A stretch of DNA of 64,000 bases, taken from Butyrivibrio fibrisolvens 16/4. GTDB lineage: Bacteria; Bacillota; Clostridia; Lachnospirales; Lachnospiraceae. Position numbers and translations under genes: made by a program. Below the pieces are notes generated by a model. It had not been told where the DNA came from and made no database searches. It saw only the letters and a list, made by a program, of their open reading frames with translations. Where the stretch lies: assembly GCA_000209815.1 (NCBI GenBank), contig FP929036.1, positions 1,137,110-1,201,109 on the forward strand, written 5' to 3'. Shown piece by piece: positions 39,063-49,430 of this stretch. The number at the start of each line of letters is the position of its first letter. Within the stretch, counting starts at the first letter, position 1.

Positions 39063-39867
39063 TGACGAGAAAATCATATTGGAGGGCATGGAAGACACCC
39101 TGAAAGAAATTGTTGGGGATAGTGCGGAGATTTTTAAGGCTAACGACCCATTTGAGGCCATAGAACAGATGACGAAGCACCCAGCCGATATAGTCTTTTC
39201 TGATGTTGATATGCCGGGGATGAATGGTTTGAAGCTGGCGGAAAAGCTCCAGGAAATCAATCCGGATGTGGATATCGTCTTTGCAACAGGCTATGCACAT
39301 TACAGCTTAGATGCATGGAAGACAGCAGCCAAGGCCTTTATTCTAAAGCCGGTATCAAAGGATGATATGAAGGCTGCAATAGACAAGATTACAGCCAATA
39401 GAAACAGGGGCCAGACTGCAGAAGCAGGAAGCAGTAAGGCAAATGATAAACCTCTTGAGGTTGTCTGCTTTGGTAATTTTGAAATCTTCCATGATGGGTC
39501 ACCGGTGCATTTTGCCAGAAAGAAATCTAAGGAAATGGTGGCATATCTTATAGACCGAAAAGGGGCCATGATTTCCACTGGAGAGCTGAGAAGTGCTCTT
39601 TGGGAGGAAGAGGATGACAACGAAGAGAAGAAGGGCTATATAAGGGTGCTTGCCAACGATATTCGTAAAAGTATGGAGGATATAGGAATCTCTAATTTCC
39701 TTAGAAACGATATGGATTGCTACAGCGTGGATATAAAGTCCATGTCCTGTGACTACCTAAAGTTTTTGGATGGAGACCCAGCAGCGAAGAAAGCTTTTTC
39801 AGATGAATATATGGTACAGTATCCATGGGCAGAGATGACGCTTGGCACTTTGCTTGATATGGAATGA
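39043..39867 (+). CDS. Response regulator with SARP/BTAD-like DNA-binding domain
   Basis: 274 residues. Receiver domain at 1-120 with phosphoacceptor D54 in FSDVDMPGMNG, the Thr/Tyr switch ATGYAHYS and K in FILKPVSKDD. The C-terminal domain (VVCFGNFEIF, KKSKEMVAYLIDRKGAMIS, ELRSALWEEEDD, YIRVLANDIRKSM) matches the OmpR-like winged helix of SARP/BTAD regulators. Known for such domains: they bind direct repeats one helical turn (11 bp) apart close to the -10. Exactly this is seen before five pilus genes, including 39868, right after this stop codon. Inferred role: activator of the pilus regulon. Confidence 0.87.
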   Translation: MKYLIVDDEKIILEGMEDTLKEIVGDSAEIFKANDPFEAIEQMTKHPADIVFSDVDMPGMNGLKLAEKLQEINPDVDIVFATGYAHYSLDAWKTAAKAFILKPVSKDDMKAAIDKITANRNRGQTAEAGSSKANDKPLEVVCFGNFEIFHDGSPVHFARKKSKEMVAYLIDRKGAMISTGELRSALWEEEDDNEEKKGYIRVLANDIRKSMEDIGISNFLRNDMDCYSVDIKSMSCDYLKFLDGDPAAKKAFSDEYMVQYPWAEMTLGTLLDME

Positions 39868-39901
39868 TGTAACGAGTTTGTAACACCCTATAGACTACAA
39901 T
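39868..39901 (+). promoter_or_regulatory. Pilus-regulon box 3 and promoter
   Basis: TGTAAC (39868, touching the regulator stop codon), GAGTT, TGTAAC (39879), 11 bases, -10 TACAAT (39896-39901). Confidence 0.83.
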
Positions 39902-39936
39902 TCATTTAACATGGAAATAGTCTATGGGGATTTTTT

Positions 39937-42075
39937 ATGGCAAAAAACAAACTTGTGAAGGGGAACAAAGGCGTAATCTCCTTCGAGAAAGATGAAAAAA
40001 AGTCCATAATTATAGCCCTTGTGGTCAGTGCAGTTGTAGTTTTGGCTACAGTTCTGGCCATTATTGCCATTCGGAAAGGTATGGGAATTCCTGTAGGAAC
40101 AACAACCTCTGAGGAAGTAGTAGATACCTACACTGTTACAGATACGATTACAGAGGACGGAAGCATTATTGTAACAAATCAGGAGGAGCTGGACGCAAAG
40201 CTTACAGCCTCCACTACTGATGATACAATCGGCTCCATCACTATTCAGACAGAGGAAGAGCAATCCCTAGAAATACCAGAGGGTGACTACAGTCAGGTTG
40301 CATTAAATGTAGATGCACCTTTTACTGAAGTGTCCAACTATGCCAATTTTAATACCATCAATATCAGCCAGATTTCAGCTAATACCTGGATAGAGCATGC
40401 CCAGGGAAATAATCTTATTCTCCAGGCAATGAGCTGCCATGTCGTTGTTGAGTCTGATGGTGTTGTAGAGAGTATTTCAAATATCAACTATGGTTCTACC
40501 CTTGCAATAGAAATCTATGGAACAGTAAATGAGCTGTCTTTGGAGGCAGAGGATTCTATTTCTTCTATTAGCGTGGAAGGAACATTAGGAAATCTGGATG
40601 TATATAGTAAGACAAATCTGGCCATATCAGGAAGCGGTGGTAAAAACGTTCCTGTTAAGATGCAAAGTGGTGCGGATGGTTCAATCATCAAGGCTACAGT
40701 ACCTATTGACCTTGAAACCAGTGGAACTGTTGATTTGTACATGCAGGAAGGCTCCGAGGCATCGAATCTTGTTATCACAAATCCTGATGTAATTACAAAT
40801 CTTTATAACAACACAACAACAGATTTAAATATTAAAGATCCTGACAACAAAGAAATCACAGTATCATCTGGTGAGGCAAAATCCTTTGGAGAAATAAAAC
40901 AGTCTGAGACACCGGCAGATACAAGCTCATCATCTAATACAGGCTCAGGTTCTGGCTCTAGTTCAAGTTCAGGTTCAAGCTCTGGAAGCAATTCAACTGT
41001 AAGCTCTGGCTCTACAGGTTCTAGAAGTTCGGGAAGTAGTTCTTCAAGTAGTAGCTCCACCGTAACTACTGTTACACCAACACCTACCCCTACACCTACA
41101 CCTAAGCCTACAGCCACACCAACACCTACTCCAACTCCAAAGCCAACGCCTACACCTACTCCAAAGGCTACACCAACTCCTACGCCAAAGACAGATCTTG
41201 AGAAACAGGTGGAGGAACAAAAATCTATTATAGATGGACTAAAGGAGACTATCGAAAAGCTTACAACAAGTTCGGAAGAAACTAAGGAACAGCTTGATGC
41301 TGCTAATGAGCAGCTGGCGGATTTAGACGAAAGAATTGCTCAGAAGATTAAAGAGGCTGCATGGAATTCTACAATAAGTGATGAGCTCCTTTATAATCCA
41401 GCATATAAGACTATGGCTTCGGAAGAGGGAGCTGTGGAATTTAGATTCTCAGGTACAAGTGATTATCTGACACCACAGAGGTATCCATCTAAGAATCCAT
41501 ATAATGCTGAATATATAGGAATTGAAAACTATCAGAGTAGTAATAAATCTTATTTGGTTCAGCTGTATTATTACTATTTTATTGATAAGGATACTGGAGA
41601 GGGAACAGTTACAGCCTGGAACGAATTTAAGACCTCAAAGGCAGCAGTAATTAATCCTGGTGAAAAATGGATATTTACAAGGCCTAAGGCTCAAAATCCT
41701 AACGCTACAAAATATCTGATTGAAATAGTAGTTACAGAAAAAGGACCGGGAGATTATTACTTTATCCAATACGAACCGATTTATGATAATGGGGAATTTT
41801 TGGTTTGTATGGAAAACGTTGAGGATATAGAGAATAAAGATTTTCATTATATACAGGCATTGTTCCTAGATCAGGGACAGGTAGTGGGATTAACTACCTA
41901 TAACGTTAATGATTTAGTTGAAAATGCCATAACGGATATGGATATTGATGTAAACAATGCAGTAAAAACAGAGCTATTCAATTCTTCTACGTCAGATGAA
42001 GAAACGCATTTAGACTACATCTTTACTGCACCAGAGGGTATAGAACATCTTGATTGGTTAGTTTTTGTTAGCTGA
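39937..42075 (+). CDS. Membrane-anchored stalk protein with Ser/Gly and Thr-Pro linkers
   Basis: 712 residues. One N-terminal membrane helix (about 26-48, ALVVSAVVVLATVLAIIAI), outside-out. Residues of about 55-305 form short regular strands, probably a small beta-helix or solenoid (SISNINYGSTLAIEIYG). A Ser/Gly linker follows at about 330-375, then a Thr-Pro-Lys stalk (TPTPTPTPKPTATPTP) at about 380-420 and a coiled coil at about 423-470. The C-terminal domain is unknown. No LPxTG. The Pro-rich stalk suggests it crosses the cell wall. It shares a transcript with the LPATG protein, whose ATG lies 13 bases after its stop. Role in the pilus inferred from position and promoter box. Confidence 0.75.
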   Translation: MAKNKLVKGNKGVISFEKDEKKSIIIALVVSAVVVLATVLAIIAIRKGMGIPVGTTTSEEVVDTYTVTDTITEDGSIIVTNQEELDAKLTASTTDDTIGSITIQTEEEQSLEIPEGDYSQVALNVDAPFTEVSNYANFNTINISQISANTWIEHAQGNNLILQAMSCHVVVESDGVVESISNINYGSTLAIEIYGTVNELSLEAEDSISSISVEGTLGNLDVYSKTNLAISGSGGKNVPVKMQSGADGSIIKATVPIDLETSGTVDLYMQEGSEASNLVITNPDVITNLYNNTTTDLNIKDPDNKEITVSSGEAKSFGEIKQSETPADTSSSSNTGSGSGSSSSSGSSSGSNSTVSSGSTGSRSSGSSSSSSSSTVTTVTPTPTPTPTPKPTATPTPTPTPKPTPTPTPKATPTPTPKTDLEKQVEEQKSIIDGLKETIEKLTTSSEETKEQLDAANEQLADLDERIAQKIKEAAWNSTISDELLYNPAYKTMASEEGAVEFRFSGTSDYLTPQRYPSKNPYNAEYIGIENYQSSNKSYLVQLYYYYFIDKDTGEGTVTAWNEFKTSKAAVINPGEKWIFTRPKAQNPNATKYLIEIVVTEKGPGDYYFIQYEPIYDNGEFLVCMENVEDIENKDFHYIQALFLDQGQVVGLTTYNVNDLVENAITDMDIDVNNAVKTELFNSSTSDEETHLDYIFTAPEGIEHLDWLVFVS

Positions 42076-42087
42076 GGCGATAAAAAC

Positions 42088-44052
42088 ATGAAAAAAAGGA
42101 TGAAGGCATTGCTGGTGGTTTTTACAATTTTACTATCAATGCTACGGGGGACAACTTCATATGCGGCAGATTCAGCACATTTGATTTTTCAGGGGCTGCA
42201 GGTTTCAGATGTGGTGGAGATTTATCGTATCTGTAATTACGATGATTCTTCATCAAGCTACACATGGGCATCAGCTGTAACTACCTGGATGTCAGAAAAG
42301 CGAACGGGACAATTCTACGCTGATTTATCAACAGATGCCTTTTCAAAAATGAAGGCAAGCAGCGCAAAAGAGTTTTGCGAATTGCTTTTGGATGGATTAA
42401 AGAATACCTCTACAGGTGTGGCAAATCTACAGGGCTTGTCATTTACCTATGAGATAGGCGGAGGCAATGCTGTAACCATAGATCCAGGCTACTATATCGT
42501 GCTTCCTAAGGGAGCAAGCCGAGTATACGACCTGAAGTGGTTCAAGCTATCTCCTGGGGAGGAGAAAACTATTACCTACACCACAGATGATTTTAGCGTT
42601 CCTTCTATAACTACAAGTCTTAAAAATGACACAAGCGACAGAGGTCTGGTAGACGAAGTAGTTCCTTTGACGGAGCTGGATGATCAGGTGACGGTTACAT
42701 CCATTGTTAATATGCCTACCTATAACGAAATGTATTCAGATGGTAAGCGAATATTAAATGTAACCTTTGTTATTCCTTATGGAATGGAATATGTGGCAGA
42801 CAGTCTATCCCTTGCAACAGTAGATGGGGAAGAGCATACAACAGCACTTCCTGATACAGCCTACACTGTAATGAATTACAACAATGTTCAGTTGTACAAG
42901 GACTACAGTGGTAATTTCATTTTCTTTGGATTACAGGATTATTATTACGAGCCAGATGGCAATCATTTGGTGGGACCAGATGGAACCTTAGAGCTGGCAC
43001 TATCAACCTACAATACAGCCTATGGCACTCAATATGAATTAGAAGAATCCCATATTGAGACCATGGGAGGAGGAACCTCTAATGTTTCAGAAGAACCGGA
43101 AGAAGAGCCTTCTGAGGAAGAGCCTGTAGAACTTTCACAGGAGGGTGAAGAGGAAACCAGCCCAGAAGAGACAGGGGAAGCCGAGACAGAAGAGATAGAG
43201 GAAGCGGAAACAGAATTAATAGGAGATACCTCAGAGGATAAATCAAACCTGATATATAAAACAGGTGGTTCTTCTATAGTGGTAATCTCTTTGGATACAG
43301 CAGTGGAAATCAATACATTGCAGGCAGCTATAACTGTGAAGAAGAATCAGTACAGCACGGCAAATGGCTGGTACGACATCTACACACAGCTTAGCTACTC
43401 TGTAAGTCCACTGGATAAAAATCTTAGGGCTAAGCTAAAGGAGGCAGCAAGAGCAGCAGCCTGGGGAATCAGAATCACAGCTTGTATGGGCTATGCTGAT
43501 TCATTCCAAAAGTCATCGGAGGAGATATTATCAACAGCCCCAAGAATGTTAGATGACAAATTCGGATTATATAAGAAGAGTAATACCTACTCAGGTGGCA
43601 TTCACGAAGCTGCAACCCAGGTGGCGGAAGAAAACAGAGATAAGGTTCAGCTGATTTACAATTCAGATTTGAATGTTACTGATGAGTATACGGAATACGC
43701 AATGCTTAGTGTTAACAATGAAGGACAGATTGCAATAGGCGGTATCATCACAGGAGAGTACCTGATAGTTCAGACAGATCATGTTCCAGGATATGCCCTA
43801 TCGGAATTATCCTTCATCATAGAACCGGATGACTGGCAGAGCGAACAATATATGGAAGGCAATTGTGTATTCGACCTGATTTGGCTGGATTACAAAACAG
43901 CTTATCTTCCTGCTACAGGCGACAGTGGATTGGAGACAGCAAAGACAGCAGGAATCCTGATTTTACTACTTGGTCTGGCAGCTACAGCAGAGGTAGTAAG
44001 AAGACGGAAAATCCTTTATAAACTGGCCCCAAAGAGGGTGTTACAAAAATAA
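42088..44052 (+). CDS. LPATG-anchored pilin-like protein
   Basis: 654 residues. The signal peptide ends near SYAAD (about 30). The N-terminal pilin-like domain has VSDVVEIYRICNYDD. An acidic Glu-rich linker lies at about 335-385. A second globular part follows, with a final domain ending IITGEYLIVQTDHVPGYAL, a degenerate E-box-like segment without the glutamate of ETxAPxGY. Sorting signal LPATG at 607-611, then a hydrophobic helix and RRRK. The motif differs from LPSTGG in the other pilins, so it may be a base pilin or be handled by another sortase (inference). Confidence 0.78.
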   Translation: MKKRMKALLVVFTILLSMLRGTTSYAADSAHLIFQGLQVSDVVEIYRICNYDDSSSSYTWASAVTTWMSEKRTGQFYADLSTDAFSKMKASSAKEFCELLLDGLKNTSTGVANLQGLSFTYEIGGGNAVTIDPGYYIVLPKGASRVYDLKWFKLSPGEEKTITYTTDDFSVPSITTSLKNDTSDRGLVDEVVPLTELDDQVTVTSIVNMPTYNEMYSDGKRILNVTFVIPYGMEYVADSLSLATVDGEEHTTALPDTAYTVMNYNNVQLYKDYSGNFIFFGLQDYYYEPDGNHLVGPDGTLELALSTYNTAYGTQYELEESHIETMGGGTSNVSEEPEEEPSEEEPVELSQEGEEETSPEETGEAETEEIEEAETELIGDTSEDKSNLIYKTGGSSIVVISLDTAVEINTLQAAITVKKNQYSTANGWYDIYTQLSYSVSPLDKNLRAKLKEAARAAAWGIRITACMGYADSFQKSSEEILSTAPRMLDDKFGLYKKSNTYSGGIHEAATQVAEENRDKVQLIYNSDLNVTDEYTEYAMLSVNNEGQIAIGGIITGEYLIVQTDHVPGYALSELSFIIEPDDWQSEQYMEGNCVFDLIWLDYKTAYLPATGDSGLETAKTAGILILLLGLAATAEVVRRRKILYKLAPKRVLQK

Positions 44053-44070
44053 ATATAAAAAGATTTTCTT

Positions 44071-44104
44071 TGTAACTAGTTTGTAACTAGTAACAGTTTA
44101 ATAT
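44071..44104 (+). promoter_or_regulatory. Pilus-regulon box 4 and promoter
   Basis: TGTAAC (44071), TAGTT, TGTAAC (44082), 11 bases, -10 TAATAT (44099-44104). Confidence 0.8.
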
Positions 44105-44160
44105 ATGGCATATAGAACAAAATCTGTTCGTTTATACGTCGGGTAAAGGAGGAAAAAATC

Positions 44161-47100
44161 ATGAAAGGAAAAGGAAAGCGCTTAGCTGCATTACTAACAC
44201 TTTTAGTACTTACTTTTAGTTCGGTCATGGTTGTAAATGCTGATAGCAGTACAAAACTGATCCAGAGAAGTACAAGTGTAAGCGGCAACGATGATTTCGA
44301 TCATAAAGAGGTTTCTGTTGCTGCTGATACTACAGACAGAACTGGTTTTACTCTCAGCGTTAAGAGAGAAGATGACAGTTTCACTCTGTACAATCTGGTA
44401 AATATTATTGCCTCTGATAATACAGAAAATGGAATTACATCCATTAATGTTCAGTGGGCAGCACCAGTAGCTAACTTCATTGCAACTAATGAGGCATTTT
44501 CAACTGATGCAGAGTATGCTAGCCCTAAGGCACTTGGCGCTTACACTGTTGATCAAAACCTCACTGGCGATTCAAAGGTAGCTGCAGAGAAGGCTGCAAA
44601 GGCTGCAAAGGAGAAAAAGCTCATCGCATTAGTAAATGCAATGAAGTCTGAGTACGCTGCAGCAGCAGATAAGTCTGCAACAGCTATTGGAAAGCTTACA
44701 AAGGTTGCAGAGCTTAATGGAGCAACAGCTGCTTCTAAGCGTGGAACCGGTGAAGAGCTCAATACACTTGGTACAGCTGCACATATCGCAGCAACAGGCG
44801 CTGTTGATAGCGAAGCTTGGAATATGACATATGACATCACTGGTCTTGAGTTTGGTTTGTACTTCGTGGATGCTTCAAATCCAGCAAGAGCATCAGGTGG
44901 TGGATATCAGCCAGTAGTAGTTGACCTTATTCCAGAACAGACTGGTCCTTCAGGTCACTGGTATATCGACAACACAAAGACAGCTACACTTAAGAATGAA
45001 GCTATTACAGTTGATAAGACAATCAATGGTTATGATAGCGACATTATTAGAGAAGGCGAAATCGTTACCTTTAAAGTAGTATTTGATATTCCTCTTTACA
45101 CTAAGACTGATAATAAATATGATTTCACAAGCTTATCTGCATTTGATGATATGGCTCAGGGCTTTACACTTATCGCTACATCTGCAACCCTTAAGTTTAA
45201 GGATTCAGAAGGTAGAGAGTATCACCCAGGAGCTGCACTTACAGAAAGTGGCTACGGAAATCAGACAGCAAGTGATGTAACTGGTACATATATAGCAACA
45301 CTTAATGGATATTGCTATCCTGTTTACTATAGCGAAGAAGGAGAGAGCAATGCATACTTCTACATTTCAGAAGACTCTTCATCTCAGATTACAGTTTGGG
45401 TAAACAATGGTGGAAAGCTTGGCAAGGTAGCAATGCCTAAGTCAAAGAATGCTGAAGGCCGTTACGTATTTACAACAAACGAGCTTAATGCTATTAATAA
45501 CCAGCTTGGAACTGACAATCAGATTCCAGCAGCATACATTAACTCTACAAACGCTGCTAAGTTTACAGTTTCAGGAACATCAAAGTCTCTTATCGCTATC
45601 GACTTTGATTATGAGAAGCTTATGTCTGAGTCAACATATGCTAACAAGCAAAGCACTCAGACACATATTCAGGACGCAGACTTTACAGTTCCTAGCAAGG
45701 TAGAAGTAACATATGACGCATTAGTAAATGACAGATCTTACTTAGGAAATGACAACAATACAAATATTGTAACAGTTTACTACGTAGAAGATACAACAGG
45801 TACAATCGGAACAGTATCAGATAAGGTTGTTGCCTGGACATACGGTGCAAACATCGTCAAGGTTGATGGTGTTGCATATGAAGAGTATTTGGCAATGACT
45901 GATGAGGAACAGAATGCAGCACTTGAAGCTGGAAACACTCCTTATCTTGCAGGCGCCGTATTTGATATTTACAGATTAGATACAGTTTATTGTGGTGGAG
46001 CTGGCCACGCGACAACTAACGAAGCTCCAGTTGAAGCATCATATGGTGACTTTGTATTCTATGATGATCCTACATATCCTGTAACATCAATCAGTTCATC
46101 AAGCTACGAGACAAGATATGGACAGTCTAGAACTCAGTATGCATCTGTTTTCCAAAATGCTGTTAAATACGAGCTTACACAGAAGATGGCTGAGACAAAT
46201 CCACTGACTATTGGTACTGCAATGGCTACAAATGTAGCAGCACTTGGAGACTATAGCACAGCAGATAAGTTTACAAACAAGTACAACTTCTCTGGTATGT
46301 ATACATCAGGTATCCTTCAGACTTTACACGATGATTACCAAGGAAACATGTTACTTGATTATTTGATTCCTAAGGCTCAGACAGATAAGGTTAACGGTAA
46401 GGCCTGGGATGAAGATACAGATTTCATCGATGGATTCGTACTTTACGTACCTAAGTGGGTTGAGGCAGGTGAATGTGCAATTCATTCAGGAGCACACTGG
46501 CACTTAGAAGCATATTCATTATTCTGGGCAGATACAACATCAGTTGCAGATTCAGATGGTGTTCTTTTAACAGGATTTGATCCAAACCAGTATCTGATGG
46601 TTGAGAAGACTGCACCAGCAGGTGGATATAACAAGTTAAACACAGCTATTTACTTTGAAGTAAATGAAATTGATAACGATCTTTATACAGAAAGAGGAAA
46701 CTCATTTGCTAGTTTCTTATCAGATGTATATGAGAATGCTGACGGAGTAGAGACACAGGATGATAACTTAGATGGTATCTATCACTTTACAATTAAGAAC
46801 TACAGTGGACTTACACTTCCAAGTACTGGTGGTATTGGTACATTGTTATTCACATTGATAGGTGTAATTATTATGGGTGGTGCAATAGTATTTATCTTAG
46901 CTAGAAGAAGAAAGATTAGAAGTGCAGCAACATATATGTCAATTATGATTATGTTTGCAATAGCATTTTTAACACAGTCTATGACAGCTAATGCAGCCAC
47001 AACAATTAGCCTTGGAAATAGTGAAGGTATTACAAACGGAACACAGAAGGCTGTTCCAAATGGTAAGGCAGTATTTACAGTTCACCTTAGAGATGAGCAC

Positions 47101-49317
47101 GATCAGCTGACAGCTTATCAGATTGGCCAGGTTACATATGATGAAGAAACAAAGACCTGGACAGACCTTGAGTGGGTACCAAACCTTTATTCATACCTTG
47201 GTAACTACTCACTGGATACAGGAAATGATGATATTCCTACAACACCTTTACAGTTTACACAGCTTCCTGCAAAGGAGCAGGCAGATTTCCTTACCTGGGT
47301 TTATGATTCAAAGGATAAATCCGGAATAGGAAGTACATATAAGGTAAACAGTAACAGCTTTGCAACCTCAAGAAACAGCCAGACAGGTGAGTATTACGCA
47401 ACTATTTCTAATGTTTCTTATGGTATGTACTTAATCAAAGGCGAAAACCAAGAGCTTCAGAGAGAATACTCAGTACTTACACTTTCAGCAGCACCTGAGA
47501 TTCAGGGACCTATGGGTGTGTACTATCTTACAGGTGATCTTGAAGCAACACTTAAGTACGCAGATGTAACAGTAGACAAGAAAATTAACGGAGCTAACTA
47601 TGATGTAGTAAGAACAGGTGAGACAGTTACATTCGAAATCGCTGGTGAAGTTCCTAACTACTATCCAATAGTTGGTGGTGTTGTATTAACAAAAGAAGAT
47701 GGTGATGACTATAGAAATTATAACTGGGATGCTAATTATAAGTTTAGCATTACTGATGAAATGTCAGATGCTTTCAAGCTTAACCCTGACTCAATCCAGA
47801 TTGCATTAGGATCAGCAGATGCTATGACAGATGCTAATGCTTGGTCAGTAGCAAACCCAGAGTATTACACAAGTCTTATTGCTGAGCCTTATGATTCAGA
47901 AACAGGTAATGGTCTTGTTTGGTTCAAGAACAGTCTTGATAAGGATGGCAATTATCTTGTAAAGAATGCTATAAAGGCAACAAATGGCAACAGCTGGAAT
48001 ATTACCTGGTACGTTTATAACGTAGAGGAAGGCAGCGTTAAGCAGATTGGAACAGGTACAGCAGCAAATGAATCTATGGTTGCTTCAAACCCAGATGCAA
48101 GCATATCTACTGCATACCAGCAGGCAGTTGGTGCAACTGCAGCAGGTGCTTGGACAAAGGCAGCATCTGAACCAATTTTCGCAATTACATTTGATTACTC
48201 AGACCTTGTAGCAATCGATACTGAGACAGGAAAGTGGGCTCCAACATATAATTATGTAGGAATCACATATACAGCAGATGTAACAGAAAACTGCAAGCCT
48301 GGTACACAGGACAACACAAATACAGTTAAGCTTTGGTTCAGAAGTGATATTGCAGGACATTACAAGCCAATAGAGGATACAGTAAGAGCTTATACATATG
48401 CACTTCGCTTAGTAAAGACTGATGGTGAAGTAGCTAACAAGTACTTACTTAATGCACAGTTCAATCTCTACAAGGAAGCATTCGTATATGTTCCTGATAC
48501 AGCAAACGAAGGAGCAACACAGACAGCACTTTCAGCAGCTCCAACAGAGAGTACCTGGAATCTATACAAGTTTGGCAGATACGCTGCAAACGGTGAGTAT
48601 AGTGCAATGACAGGAACACCTACAGCAACAGTAGGAACAGAAGAGAATGTAGAACTTACAACTCTTGATTTAGTAGAAGATGCAGACTTTGGAAATGGAC
48701 TTAATACATATTTCAGATACGTAATAGCAGATGCTGGAACAGATGGACTTGAATATGAACATTACAATGTAATCGTTTACAAGCAGATGCCACTTGCAAA
48801 CCAGTCTGATACAAATGCAGCTGGTGAAGCATACAATACAGTTGAATCAAATATAATTCACTCTATCGATAAGGCAGACGGTGTTGTAATCGATGGTTTA
48901 GAGGAAGCATCTTATGTATTAATCGAAACTGTACAGCCTAGTGGATACAACGCTCTTACAGAAGCTATCAGATTCGAGATTAACAGAATCAGTGCCCAGC
49001 AGCATACTTTAACAGAAAATGCAGCATATGACACAGACGTTATCTTCTACTCAGCAAATAAAGTAGATGTAAACGATCCTGATATCGTAGATGCGGTAGC
49101 AGTTCAGGAAAAGAATGAACAGGGCGAAACAGTTATCAATTACTATCAGGGATACTCAGATGGTATTTATGGAATCAATGTAAAGAACTATCAGGGACTT
49201 ACACTTCCAAGTACTGGTGGTATGGGTACATTATTATTCACAATCATCGGTATTGTGATTATGGCAGTAGTAATTCTATTCATAGTAGCTAAAAGAAAGA
49301 AAAACTCTTATATGTAA
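44161..49317 (+). CDS. Tandem double pilin with two sorting signals in one reading frame
   Basis: 1718 residues, about twice the size of the neighbouring pilins. Unit 1 has a signal peptide (ends near VNADS), ITVDKTINGYDSDIIREGE, the E-box QYLMVEKTAPAGGYN (about 811), LPSTG at 886-890, a membrane helix and RRRK at 915-918. It reads straight into a second hydrophobic segment (YMSIMIMFAIAFLTQSMTAN, 925-944) shaped like a signal peptide with cleavage after ANA. Unit 2 has VTVDKKINGANYDVVRTGE, the E-box SYVLIETVQPSGYNAL (about 1584), LPSTG at 1682-1686, a helix and KRKK. Probably the main shaft pilins. A missed base near the A3 run at 46913-46915 could have fused two genes (a stop would appear at once), so the fusion needs checking. 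RBS AAAGGAGG. Confidence 0.8.
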   Translation: MKGKGKRLAALLTLLVLTFSSVMVVNADSSTKLIQRSTSVSGNDDFDHKEVSVAADTTDRTGFTLSVKREDDSFTLYNLVNIIASDNTENGITSINVQWAAPVANFIATNEAFSTDAEYASPKALGAYTVDQNLTGDSKVAAEKAAKAAKEKKLIALVNAMKSEYAAAADKSATAIGKLTKVAELNGATAASKRGTGEELNTLGTAAHIAATGAVDSEAWNMTYDITGLEFGLYFVDASNPARASGGGYQPVVVDLIPEQTGPSGHWYIDNTKTATLKNEAITVDKTINGYDSDIIREGEIVTFKVVFDIPLYTKTDNKYDFTSLSAFDDMAQGFTLIATSATLKFKDSEGREYHPGAALTESGYGNQTASDVTGTYIATLNGYCYPVYYSEEGESNAYFYISEDSSSQITVWVNNGGKLGKVAMPKSKNAEGRYVFTTNELNAINNQLGTDNQIPAAYINSTNAAKFTVSGTSKSLIAIDFDYEKLMSESTYANKQSTQTHIQDADFTVPSKVEVTYDALVNDRSYLGNDNNTNIVTVYYVEDTTGTIGTVSDKVVAWTYGANIVKVDGVAYEEYLAMTDEEQNAALEAGNTPYLAGAVFDIYRLDTVYCGGAGHATTNEAPVEASYGDFVFYDDPTYPVTSISSSSYETRYGQSRTQYASVFQNAVKYELTQKMAETNPLTIGTAMATNVAALGDYSTADKFTNKYNFSGMYTSGILQTLHDDYQGNMLLDYLIPKAQTDKVNGKAWDEDTDFIDGFVLYVPKWVEAGECAIHSGAHWHLEAYSLFWADTTSVADSDGVLLTGFDPNQYLMVEKTAPAGGYNKLNTAIYFEVNEIDNDLYTERGNSFASFLSDVYENADGVETQDDNLDGIYHFTIKNYSGLTLPSTGGIGTLLFTLIGVIIMGGAIVFILARRRKIRSAATYMSIMIMFAIAFLTQSMTANAATTISLGNSEGITNGTQKAVPNGKAVFTVHLRDEHDQLTAYQIGQVTYDEETKTWTDLEWVPNLYSYLGNYSLDTGNDDIPTTPLQFTQLPAKEQADFLTWVYDSKDKSGIGSTYKVNSNSFATSRNSQTGEYYATISNVSYGMYLIKGENQELQREYSVLTLSAAPEIQGPMGVYYLTGDLEATLKYADVTVDKKINGANYDVVRTGETVTFEIAGEVPNYYPIVGGVVLTKEDGDDYRNYNWDANYKFSITDEMSDAFKLNPDSIQIALGSADAMTDANAWSVANPEYYTSLIAEPYDSETGNGLVWFKNSLDKDGNYLVKNAIKATNGNSWNITWYVYNVEEGSVKQIGTGTAANESMVASNPDASISTAYQQAVGATAAGAWTKAASEPIFAITFDYSDLVAIDTETGKWAPTYNYVGITYTADVTENCKPGTQDNTNTVKLWFRSDIAGHYKPIEDTVRAYTYALRLVKTDGEVANKYLLNAQFNLYKEAFVYVPDTANEGATQTALSAAPTESTWNLYKFGRYAANGEYSAMTGTPTATVGTEENVELTTLDLVEDADFGNGLNTYFRYVIADAGTDGLEYEHYNVIVYKQMPLANQSDTNAAGEAYNTVESNIIHSIDKADGVVIDGLEEASYVLIETVQPSGYNALTEAIRFEINRISAQQHTLTENAAYDTDVIFYSANKVDVNDPDIVDAVAVQEKNEQGETVINYYQGYSDGIYGINVKNYQGLTLPSTGGMGTLLFTIIGIVIMAVVILFIVAKRKKNSYM

Positions 49318-49337
49318 TTACTAATTAACAATAGAAT

Positions 49338-49373
49338 GGGCAGGAGGCAGTTATCTGCCTTCTGCCTGTTTTA
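49338..49373 (+). terminator. Terminator after the double pilin
   Basis: Stem GCAGGAGGCAG / CTGCCTTCTGC followed by a T-rich stretch. Confidence 0.85.
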
Positions 49374-49430
49374 ATTATTTGACCGACAGTGTTGGGGTAA
49401 GCCATGGAAGCTAAAAGGGGATTCAATTAC

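Noticed and set aside
49376-49430. TTGACC near 49379 as a -35 for the sortase operon
   Set aside because: No acceptable -10 follows at 16-18 bases. The operon may be read through from the double pilin or use a promoter I cannot see.
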